Source of the DNA: an uncultured Collinsella sp.
GTDB lineage: Bacteria > Actinomycetota > Coriobacteriia > Coriobacteriales > Coriobacteriaceae
NCBI GenBank assembly: GCA_900759045.1
Contig: CAAETU010000040.1
Span: forward strand, 1 to 21,575
Direction of reading: 5' to 3'
Length of the DNA stretch: 21,575 nt
Each line of letters opens with the position of its first letter. Positions within the stretch are counted from its first letter, which is position 1. A model generated the notes under the pieces. The model made no database searches, had not been told where the DNA came from, and saw nothing but the letters and a program-made list of their open reading frames with translations. Made by a program: the position numbers and the translations under genes. This document shows, one piece after another, positions 1 to 6,107 of this stretch.

Positions 1-165
1 CCAGGTGCCGCCGACGCCCATCAGGAACACGGCGTCGTAGCCCTCGTCGGCGACCTTGTCGGCGAGCGCGGTCATCTTCTTGCCGGTCTCGTAGAGCGCC
101 TTGCCGTCCTCGAGATAGCCCTCCTGGTCGAAATGCATGATCTCGATCTTCTCGGTTTCCTTCAT
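1..165 (-). CDS. SIS-domain sugar isomerase/deglycase, 5' end only
   Basis: The first 55 codons of a minus-strand gene run off the left edge. The ATG at 165-163 follows a good ribosome binding site (AGGAGA, about 5 nt upstream). The product begins MKETEKIEIMHFDQEGYLED and reaches FLMGVGGTW. That segment looks like the first beta strand and glycine-rich phosphosugar-binding loop of a SIS domain, preceded by a helical lead-in, as in FrlB/GlmS-isomerase-like proteins. It lies 59 nt downstream of a complete SIS gene on the same strand, so the two are probably co-transcribed. Pairs of SIS enzymes occur in operons for glycated amino acids (fructoselysine or glucoselysine 6-phosphate deglycases) and for amino sugars. 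The substrate cannot be read from this fragment. The catalytic and C-terminal regions lie outside the window. Confidence 0.62.
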   Translation of the reverse strand, partial: MKETEKIEIMHFDQEGYLEDGKALYETGKKMTALADKVADEGYDAVFLMGVGGTW

Positions 166-224
166 TTGTCTCTCCTTTCTGGGGTTGTCTTCACATCCCC
201 CATGCCAACGGGCATCAAACCCGC

Positions 225-1340
225 TTACATTCCGTAACACTCGGCCGCTTTGGCCTTAAGCGCATTGACTGATTCTTCGTAGCCCTCTGCCTTGACCTCC
301 ATTTGCTTGGAGACGGCATCAAGATACGGGTGCACGTCCCATGACTTCAGACGCTCGGCGATCATTGCCGCAATCGTCTGGAAGAACACCAAATTGGGAA
401 TTGCGCTGAGCAGCGGAGCCACCTGAGGCACCGCAACCTCGTGAGCCTTACCCCTGGGATGGGCCGTGAGCAGCACCGTTTTTGTCGTAACGTTCGATAG
501 CGCATCGGCGATATTCGCAAGACGCTCCGACCCCTGCGGATCGTCGACGATAAACACCAGATAGCCCGGAACGATCTGCATCTCGGGACCGTGAATGAAC
601 TCCTCGCCCTCGTGATGCATGGCAGGAATCTTGATGGTCTCGCTCAGCTTGAGCGCCGCCTCCTCGGCAACGCCGTAGTTGGGACCGTTGCCGACGACCA
701 TGGCGGGCATGTGCTCAGAAAGTTCGAGCATGTGGTCTTGGACATATTCCTCGGCGGTCTTGCACATCACGGCATTGGCCTGGATGGCCTCGCGCAGGTC
801 GTCAAGACGCTGGGCAACGCCCTTGGCGTCAATCGTTCCGCGCGCCTGACCGCCGTAAATACCAAAGAGCACCAGGTACTCAACGAGCACCTCGACGCCC
901 AGAGTCACAAAGTCCACCGACTCGACGCCCACACCGTAGTCAAGAACGATGTCAGTGTGCTCCTTGATGGGCGCCTCGACGTTTGCCGTGAGCGCAACTG
1001 CAGCCATATCGTGTGCGCGCATGTAATCGAGCGCCGCAATCGTATTGGTCGAATAGCCACTCTGCGAGACGGCGATGTTGAGCGCATGCTGCGGATAGGT
1101 GTGTTCAAAATCGACGAAGGCCTCGGGCGTCACAACGGACACCTGCATTTGCAGGGCATCTTGCAGGTAATCGCGGGCGCAATCGGCGGCATGGCGCGAC
1201 GAACCCGAAGCAACGATGCGCAGCGCGTCAAAAGAACCGGACTGGAAAATATCAACGAGCTGCGCTACCAGCTCAGACGAACGCTCGAGGTTCTCCCCCA
1301 TACGCACATGGGCAAGCTGAACGTAATCGAGCATCTTCAT
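225..1340 (-). CDS. Double-SIS sugar-phosphate isomerase/deglycase (GlmS-isomerase/FrlB-like)
   Basis: This 371-aa cytoplasmic protein has two SIS domains and no glutaminase domain. The first spans about residues 38-165, with the loop IVASGSSRHAAD (42-53) and SQSGYSTNT (92-100). The second spans about 205-345, with VVGNGPNYGVAEEAALKLSE (215-234) and the HHEGEEFIHGP segment (242-252), which corresponds to the GlmS isomerase site. The family isomerises or deaminates sugar phosphates, or cleaves 6-phospho-fructosamines. I start it at the ATG at 1340 because GAGGTGAG lies 5-6 nt upstream; the in-frame TTG 39 nt earlier lacks such a site. The gene follows two GntR regulators after a 193-nt gap holding its own promoter, and a second SIS gene follows. 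Amadori-product (fructoselysine or glucoselysine) or amino-sugar breakdown is the likely role. The substrate is inferred from family and context only. Confidence 0.85.
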   Translation of the reverse strand: MKMLDYVQLAHVRMGENLERSSELVAQLVDIFQSGSFDALRIVASGSSRHAADCARDYLQDALQMQVSVVTPEAFVDFEHTYPQHALNIAVSQSGYSTNTIAALDYMRAHDMAAVALTANVEAPIKEHTDIVLDYGVGVESVDFVTLGVEVLVEYLVLFGIYGGQARGTIDAKGVAQRLDDLREAIQANAVMCKTAEEYVQDHMLELSEHMPAMVVGNGPNYGVAEEAALKLSETIKIPAMHHEGEEFIHGPEMQIVPGYLVFIVDDPQGSERLANIADALSNVTTKTVLLTAHPRGKAHEVAVPQVAPLLSAIPNLVFFQTIAAMIAERLKSWDVHPYLDAVSKQMEVKAEGYEESVNALKAKAAECYGM

Positions 1341-1365
1341 CGTCTCACCTCGTAACAAATCATTA

Positions 1366-1376
1366 GTATTTGATAC
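1366..1376 (-). promoter_or_regulatory. Candidate GntR operator upstream of SIS gene
   Basis: The sequence GTATCAAATAC (minus strand) is a dyad with GTAT/ATAC arms around a 3-nt centre, 26 nt before the SIS start codon. The same GGTATCAAA core recurs about 40 nt further upstream at 1412-1420, so a repressor could contact two sites. One of the two GntR proteins encoded just upstream is the obvious candidate. This is inference from symmetry and position only. Confidence 0.35.
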
Positions 1377-1465
1377 CAATCACAGTTATAGGTTACGGCT
1401 TTTTGATACCTCTTTGTCGATTAATTTATCCCCATCGGCGAACGGTCGATTTTGAGCCCTGTAAG

Positions 1466-1494
1466 GTTATATATACAGCTGACCCAACGATCAA
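1466..1494 (-). promoter_or_regulatory. Sigma-70-type promoter for the SIS operon
   Basis: On the minus strand TTGATC (1494-1489) is followed after exactly 17 nt by TATAAC (1471-1466), a good match to -35 and -10 boxes. Transcription would start near 1459, giving a leader of about 120 nt that contains the GTATCAAA-type repeats. This separates expression of the SIS genes from that of the upstream regulator genes. Confidence 0.5.
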
Positions 1495-1533
1495 AACTGG
1501 TTAGTTTCCCAGCCGTTATTCACAAAATACCAG

Positions 1534-2247
1534 CTAGTACGTATAGGTGTAGCCGCCCGTATCGCCACGATTGAAGGACTTTACATACTCGATAGCCTGA
1601 CCGCTCGCGTCATAGCTCACGCATTCCAAAAGCAAAACAAGATCGCCCTGTTCCAGTCCAAGGAGGCCGGCATCTCGTGCGCCCAGCGCTTCGATATCGA
1701 GCTTTTCCTGTGCCATGGCTGGCTTTCGGCCCAGCATCTCATAGGTCTCGTACAAACTGAAGACCGACACGTCAATATCTTCGATGGTTGGGAACAGCAG
1801 GCAGGGAATCAGCGCCGTCTCAATCGATACGGGGCTACCGTTTATGCAGTTCAGGCGTCGAACGGAATAGAGCAGGTCGTCCTCGGCGATGCCAAACAGG
1901 TCGGCGTAATATGGCCCCGCATAACGCTTGGAACGCGCGAGAATACGGACGGACGGCTCGCCGCCCGAAGCACGGACCGATTCACGGAAACCGACCGTGC
2001 GTTCAAAAAAAGCAGGTACTTTCTGCGCCACAAAGGCACCTTTTCCCCGAACACGGCGAATCTGCCCGCGCCGAACCAGCTCATCGACAGCGCTTCGGAT
2101 GGTCAAGCGTGTCGTACCAAATTCCTCGGCGAGGTCTTTTTCGGACGGAATCATGGAACCCGTGGGATATATACCGCGCTCGATACGTTCCTCGATGCGG
2201 CGTCGAATGCGCATATAAACCGGGGTGGCATCTACTGTTTCAGCCAT
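1534..2247 (-). CDS. GntR/HutC-family transcriptional regulator with UTRA domain
   Basis: This 237-aa regulator has a winged helix-turn-helix at about residues 10-74 (PSEKDLAEEFGTTRLTIRSA, then RRVRGKGAFVAQK as the wing). A UTRA effector domain runs from about 85 to the end. UTRA domains of the HutC subfamily bind small phosphosugars or organic acids and release DNA in response. The ATG at 2247 is preceded by AGGTGAAC and lies inside the end of the upstream GntR gene (16-nt overlap), so the two are probably translationally coupled. Its likely target is the SIS operon that follows after a 193-nt promoter region, and it may also control its own operon. The length is normal for the family. The effector is unknown. 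Confidence 0.9.
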   Translation of the reverse strand: MAETVDATPVYMRIRRRIEERIERGIYPTGSMIPSEKDLAEEFGTTRLTIRSAVDELVRRGQIRRVRGKGAFVAQKVPAFFERTVGFRESVRASGGEPSVRILARSKRYAGPYYADLFGIAEDDLLYSVRRLNCINGSPVSIETALIPCLLFPTIEDIDVSVFSLYETYEMLGRKPAMAQEKLDIEALGARDAGLLGLEQGDLVLLLECVSYDASGQAIEYVKSFNRGDTGGYTYTY

Positions 2248-2999
2248 TGTTCACCTGCCACGCTCCTCATGCCGTTCTCTTCGCCGTTATCGGCAAAGCG
2301 GAACTTTGTGGGCAAAATCACCGATTTGCAATGCTCCACAAAACGCATGTCCTTATCAAATTCGATCGAGCTCTCATAGAACACCGGCGTTCCCTCTTCT
2401 TGCTGGAGCAGCTCGGCCTCTTCGACGTCCAAACGCGAGATGGAGATATGCTCACGTCCATGCTCAACACGCACGCCACCTTCTTTGAGCAAGACATCGT
2501 AAAGGCTCTCACACTCAAAATCGTGTTCGGGAAGCGATGGGCACAGGGACAGGTTAACGTGAGCGGTCTCGATTGACGCCGGCTCGCCCTCAATAAGTCG
2601 AACGCGCTGCATGCGGAGCAAGGGAGCGCCTACAGCCACCCCAAGCTTGTCGGCAAGCGCCTCATCCGCCTCGATGGTCCCGGTGGAAACCAGACGAGAA
2701 GAGGGGTGCAGGCCGGCAGTCCGTACAGCATCGGAAAAGTTATACGTTTCCTGGAAGATGTTCAACGGCTTGGGAGGACACACATACGTACCCGATCCGC
2801 GACGGCTCTCGAGCGTTCCACACGAGATGAGCCGCGTGATACCGGCACGCAACGCCGTACGCGAAACGCCAATCTCTTCGCACAGCACGCGCTCGGCCGG
2901 CAGGCGATCGCCGCCGGCAAGCTGATGGTGCTGGATATACCAAAGAATTCCCTCAACAGCACGATCTTTGGGGGGAATTGCATAAGATTCACCTGCCAT
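2232..2999 (-). CDS. GntR/HutC-family transcriptional regulator with UTRA domain (second copy)
   Basis: This 255-aa regulator has a winged helix-turn-helix at about residues 14-73 (LPAERVLCEEIGVSRTALRA, wing ESRRGSGTYV). A UTRA effector domain spans about 95-240 (GAPLLRMQRVRLIEGEPASI, SIEFDKDMRFVEHCKSVI). The start at 2999 has GAGGAG 8 nt upstream. The gene runs straight into the next GntR gene with a 16-nt overlap. Two different UTRA regulators in one operon is less common than one. They share architecture but differ in the recognition helix (SRTALRA against TRLTIRS), so they may read different operators or respond to different intermediates of one pathway. The small gene upstream ends 38 nt before this one. 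Confidence 0.9.
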   Translation of the reverse strand: MAGESYAIPPKDRAVEGILWYIQHHQLAGGDRLPAERVLCEEIGVSRTALRAGITRLISCGTLESRRGSGTYVCPPKPLNIFQETYNFSDAVRTAGLHPSSRLVSTGTIEADEALADKLGVAVGAPLLRMQRVRLIEGEPASIETAHVNLSLCPSLPEHDFECESLYDVLLKEGGVRVEHGREHISISRLDVEEAELLQQEEGTPVFYESSIEFDKDMRFVEHCKSVILPTKFRFADNGEENGMRSVAGEQWLKQ

Positions 3000-3037
3000 T
3001 GCACAGACTCCTCATTCAGAAACGTATGCCGCCAAAA

Positions 3038-3526
3038 TTAGGCCAGCCCTCCCATGGCATCAAATTCGGCCTTGATCTTCTCGGCGACATTCCGATACGA
3101 CTTATATAGACTTGAATCGCGTTTGACTTCGTCGGTCATAACGGGAATCTCTAATTTGGAAACCTCGTCTTTTCCCGTCTGAACCGCCACAACAACGCCC
3201 ATACCAAGACACATATTACGCTTGGCAGCGTTTATTTTCGCCGCCTTGGCAGGATTTGCCAGGATACGCTGGGCAAATTCCTGTTTAGAGACCGCTTCTT
3301 CGGCCTCCGGATCGCCCGCCTCGGCCACTTCGCACTGCAGCACATCCGCATAGTCAAAAATCTTCGGCTCGCCGCCGCGCTGATGCACGGCCCACTTGCG
3401 GCGCGTGGCATCCTGGTAGATAGCCGGCAAAAACGTAAACCGCGGTGGGTCCAAAATCGTATCCGTGATGGTAAACACATCGGGATCAAAGGCATCCTGC
3501 GGGTTTTTCTTCTTGAACAGCCCCAT
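3038..3526 (-). CDS. Conserved hypothetical cytoplasmic protein
   Basis: This 162-aa protein has no signal peptide or membrane segment. It starts MGLFKKKN, continues with a beta-rich middle (TITDTILDPPRFTFLPAIYQ, KIFDYADVLQCEVAE) and ends with a helical tail (SLYKSYRNVAEKIKAEF). The start at 3526 is chosen because GGGAGG lies 6-7 nt upstream; the in-frame TTG 33 nt earlier has no clear site. The layout loosely recalls small Gram-positive proteins of the DUF4428/SHOCT-associated type, which have a basic N-terminus and a domain with a 'Y.D+L..E+' pattern. No zinc ribbon is present, so I do not assign a family. It has its own extended -10 promoter and sits 38 nt upstream of the first GntR gene, so it may be the first gene of the regulator operon. 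Function unknown. Confidence 0.7.
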   Translation of the reverse strand: MGLFKKKNPQDAFDPDVFTITDTILDPPRFTFLPAIYQDATRRKWAVHQRGGEPKIFDYADVLQCEVAEAGDPEAEEAVSKQEFAQRILANPAKAAKINAAKRNMCLGMGVVVAVQTGKDEVSKLEIPVMTDEVKRDSSLYKSYRNVAEKIKAEFDAMGGLA

Positions 3527-3563
3527 ATCAGCCTCCCGTACTAGCATTAAACAACTCAAGCCG

Positions 3564-3572
3564 AATATAGCA
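3564..3572 (-). promoter_or_regulatory. Extended -10 promoter for the small hypothetical gene
   Basis: The minus strand reads TGCTATATT, an extended -10 element (TGn plus TATATT). It would place the transcription start about 31 nt before the start codon at 3526. No good -35 box lies at the right distance, which is normal for extended -10 promoters. Confidence 0.45.
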
Positions 3573-3714
3573 CCAATTTCAAGCCACCGCTTTACCGCAT
3601 CGGTGCGCGGCGTCTATAGCTCGCCCAGCGGAAGAGTTCACGGACGAGGGCCGGGGTGCCTGCCGGCAAATAGCGGACACTCCGCATGCAATCTATGCAA
3701 ACAAACAAGTACGC

Positions 3715-4743
3715 TTAGCTACATTCGGTAAGTTCGAGCACGCTGCCCTTAACGATAAGCGCCGGCTCCAGGACGACCTCTTCGGCACGCCTGCCGCCCC
3801 TACCGGCAAGACGCTTGGACATGCAGCCAAAAGCATGCTCCGCAAGGACACCAGGATCCTGCTCAATCGCGGTCAGCGCCGGCTCAAAGAGAACGTCGGC
3901 CGCCGAGTTGTCATAGCTTACGACCGAAATGTCACCCGGAATGCTCTTCCCCATCTCGTGCAAGCGCTTGAGCAAACCGAGGGCAATGTTATCCGAGCTT
4001 GCAAATACGGCGGTGGCGTCGGTCGCGAGCACTGCCTCCGAGGCCTCGTAGGCGCTCGGAATGTAGTACTCGCTCTCAAACTCCAAACGTGCGTCGATAG
4101 GCAAGCCAACCTCGCGCAGCGCGCGCTCATAGCCGGCAAGTCGTTTACGCCCCGTATTGGAACGGCGTGCGTTAACCAAGCAGGCAATGCGACGGTGGCC
4201 CTGCTCAATCAGATAGCGGGTGGCCATGTAGCCACCCATCTCGTGGTCGAACATCACCTTGTCGCACTCGAGCCCCTCAATGGCACGGTCGACCATCACG
4301 GCAGGGATAGGCAGATGGCTGACTTCTTCGCGCAGGGCGCGGTCGTCGGAGAACTCGTCGCCTACGACCAGGAAGACGCCATCAACGCCGCGCGTCACCA
4401 GCTGGCGCAGCAGCTCCAGATCGTCATCGGCGCTTCCGCCCGAGCTGGTAATGAAGAGCGCATAGCCGTCCTCGCGGCAGCGCTTTTCCAGGCTACCGGC
4501 GAGCGAGGCAAAAAAGCGGCTCTCGATGTTAGGGACGATAAGGCCCAGGGTGCGCGACTCGCGCATGACCAGGCTGCGCGCGATCTGGTTGGGAACATAG
4601 TGGCTGCGCGCCGCGACCTCTTTGATGAGCTTGCGGTTTTCTTCCGAGATGCGACAGGGCCGATTATTGAGCACAAGCGAGACCGACGAGGGGGAAAGCC
4701 CCACCTCCTGGGCGATCTGCTTGAGGGTGACTTTGTTGGCCAT
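3715..4743 (-). CDS. LacI/GalR-family transcriptional repressor
   Basis: This 342-aa regulator has the family's N-terminal helix-turn-helix (TLKQIAQEVGLSPSSVSLVL, about residues 6-25) and hinge region to about 60. A periplasmic-binding-protein-like effector domain runs from about 65 to the end (TLGLIVPNIESRFFASLAGS, DGVFLVVGDE, GDISVVSYDNS). Length is typical. Members bind CG-centred palindromes as dimers and respond to a sugar or a sugar-derived ligand. The start at 4743 has AGGAG 5 nt upstream. It diverges from murB, and there is no obvious sugar operon next to it on either side, so its target is unclear. A perfect 10-bp CG-centred palindrome lies in the divergent region at 4885-4894. No clear terminator follows the gene. 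Confidence 0.92.
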   Translation of the reverse strand: MANKVTLKQIAQEVGLSPSSVSLVLNNRPCRISEENRKLIKEVAARSHYVPNQIARSLVMRESRTLGLIVPNIESRFFASLAGSLEKRCREDGYALFITSSGGSADDDLELLRQLVTRGVDGVFLVVGDEFSDDRALREEVSHLPIPAVMVDRAIEGLECDKVMFDHEMGGYMATRYLIEQGHRRIACLVNARRSNTGRKRLAGYERALREVGLPIDARLEFESEYYIPSAYEASEAVLATDATAVFASSDNIALGLLKRLHEMGKSIPGDISVVSYDNSAADVLFEPALTAIEQDPGVLAEHAFGCMSKRLAGRGGRRAEEVVLEPALIVKGSVLELTECS

Positions 4744-4778
4744 CTCGCTCCTTCCGGGTTTACGCGCAATCTCTTGAA

Positions 4779-4784
4779 AGTATA
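4779..4784 (-). promoter_or_regulatory. -10 box for the lacI-type gene
   Basis: TATACT on the minus strand lies about 36 nt before the start codon and gives a leader of about 29 nt. The -35 region at the matching distance is poor, so the promoter may be weak or activator-assisted. Confidence 0.4.
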
Positions 4785-4877
4785 GCGACTACCCCTCTAC
4801 CTCGGTGATAAACACTTTACCAATCCGGTAGACGGCTGTTTTATCGCCGCCAGCGCACCAAATCCGTCCGGGTGGGG

Positions 4878-4894
4878 TATATTGCAATCGATTG
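4878..4894 (+). promoter_or_regulatory. murB -10 box and overlapping CG-centred palindrome
   Basis: TATATT at 4878-4883 can serve as the -10 box for murB. It is followed at once by CAATCGATTG (4885-4894), a perfect 10-bp palindrome with a central CG, the symmetry typical of LacI-family operators. Its position at the expected transcription start would let a bound repressor block murB. The -35 box is not recognisable. Confidence 0.35.
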
Positions 4895-4926
4895 ATGACA
4901 ACGACCACCAAAAGGCGGATATTCGT

Positions 4927-5889
4927 ATGCACGAGAACGACTTTTTTAACGAGGACCTGCTGTGCGCGCTTGCTGGCGTTGCCGGCGAGGACAACGTACT
5001 GATGAGCGAGCCCATGCGCGAGCACACCACGTTTAAGATCGGCGGCCCGGCCGACGTCTTTGTCACGCCCGATACCGAGCAGGGCCTCGTCGCCACGCTC
5101 GATACCTGCTATCGCTGCGATCTGCCCCTCACCATCGTGGGCAACGGCTCCGACCTACTCGTCGGCGACAAGGGCATCCGCGGCGTCGTCGTGGCGCTGG
5201 GCGAAGGCCTCTCCGACATTACGATCGACAGCACGCACGTCACGGCGGCAGCCGGCGCGCTGCTTTCCGATGTCGCAGCCGCGGCAGCCGAGGCCTGTCT
5301 CACCGGCATGGAGCCCATCTCGGGCATCCCCGGATCGGTCGGCGGCGCCTGCTACATGAACGCCGGTGCCTACGGTGCCTGCATGGCCGATGTGCTGGAG
5401 TCCGTGCGCGTCTACAAACCCGCTCGCCAGCTCGACGACGGCACCCGCGGCAGCGGCAATATCATCGAGTTCGATGTCGACGAGCTCAACCTGGGTTATC
5501 GAAAGAGCCGCATCGCCGATGACGGCTTTATCGTGCTTTCGGCCACCTTCAATCTCGCCCCGGGCAACGCCGCGATGATCAAGGCCGACATGGACGACTA
5601 CCGCCAGCGCCGCGAGGACAAGCAGCCGCTCGACATGCCGAGTGCCGGCTCCACTTTCAAGCGCCCCGAGGGTTACTTTGCCGGCAAACTCATCATGGAT
5701 GCCGGCCTGCGAGGACACGCCGTTGGCGGCGCGCAGGTGAGCGAGAAGCACTGCGGCTTCATCGTCAACGCCGACCACGCCACCGCCGCCGATGTCGACG
5801 AACTCATCCGCCACATCCAAACAACCGTCAAAGACCAATTCAACGTAGACCTAGAACCCGAAGTCCACCGAGTAGGCGAATTCCTCTAA
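4927..5889 (+). CDS. murB: UDP-N-acetylenolpyruvoylglucosamine reductase (MurB)
   Basis: This FAD-dependent enzyme reduces UDP-GlcNAc-enolpyruvate to UDP-MurNAc with NADPH, the second committed step of peptidoglycan precursor synthesis in the cytoplasm. The 320-aa product shows the FAD-binding parts: HTTFKIGGPADV (33-44), VGNGSDLLVG (71-80) and SGIPGSVGGACYMNAGAYG (132-150). It also has the YRKSR motif (191-195), the catalytic serine in SAGSTFKRP (S242) and the C-terminal glutamate in LEPEVHRVG (E312). The AGKLI and GGAQVSEKHCGFIVN segments match the shorter Bacillus/Staphylococcus-type enzymes. I use the ATG at 4927, with AAAGGCGG upstream; a TTG at 4882 in frame would overlap the -10 box. 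The gene stands alone, away from a cell-wall cluster, and ends in a terminator. Confidence 0.96.
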   Translation: MHENDFFNEDLLCALAGVAGEDNVLMSEPMREHTTFKIGGPADVFVTPDTEQGLVATLDTCYRCDLPLTIVGNGSDLLVGDKGIRGVVVALGEGLSDITIDSTHVTAAAGALLSDVAAAAAEACLTGMEPISGIPGSVGGACYMNAGAYGACMADVLESVRVYKPARQLDDGTRGSGNIIEFDVDELNLGYRKSRIADDGFIVLSATFNLAPGNAAMIKADMDDYRQRREDKQPLDMPSAGSTFKRPEGYFAGKLIMDAGLRGHAVGGAQVSEKHCGFIVNADHATAADVDELIRHIQTTVKDQFNVDLEPEVHRVGEFL

Positions 5890-5893
5890 AAAA

Positions 5894-5915
5894 GAAGGCC
5901 CCGAAAGGGGCCTTC
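5894..5915. terminator. Bidirectional rho-independent terminator
   Basis: A perfect 9-bp stem (GAAGGCCCC / GGGGCCTTC) encloses a GAAA tetraloop just after the murB stop codon. On the minus strand it is followed by a run of T (the A run at 5888-5893). On the plus strand it is followed by an AT-rich stretch. It can therefore stop murB transcription and also transcripts from the convergent hydrolase gene. Confidence 0.85.
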
Positions 5916-5970
5916 ACCATATTTATTCAGATAACCCAGTCCGGTGTGTCGCGCTCAGGACCCGAGAGGG

Positions 5971-6095
5971 CCGGGACAGTCCGAGAGGCATAAGGTTGAT
6001 CGCGAGTTCCGCACGAGCCGGAGAGCACTTAATGTGCTCTCCGTGCGAGCAGGACTGCCCGAGCAGGCAACCTTATGCCTCTCGGACTGTCCCGG
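5971..6095. repeat. 125-bp element with 28-bp perfect inverted arms and an inner hairpin
   Basis: Positions 5971-5998 are the exact reverse complement of 6068-6095. The inner part holds a second perfect inverted repeat, 6019-6028 against 6034-6043 (CGGAGAGCAC / GTGCTCTCCG, 5-nt loop). The whole segment could form one long hairpin or a cruciform. It lies between the murB terminator and the stop codon of the convergent hydrolase gene, starting 12 nt beyond that stop. No T run follows on either strand, so it is not a simple terminator. It could be a MITE-like or REP-like mobile element, a structured 3' UTR or a small RNA. No clear target-site duplication flanks it and no second copy is visible in the window. 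Confidence 0.85.
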
Positions 6096-6107
6096 ACCAA
6101 ACCGCCG

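Noticed and set aside
591..1355. Plus-strand open frame of 254 codons opposite the SIS gene
   Set aside because: It is the antisense shadow of a well-conserved double-SIS protein, has no family features and no proper ribosome binding site.
3650..3667. Hairpin GCCGG/CCGGC as terminator of the lacI-type gene
   Set aside because: The stem is only 5 bp with an 8-nt loop and no T run follows, so it is not supported.
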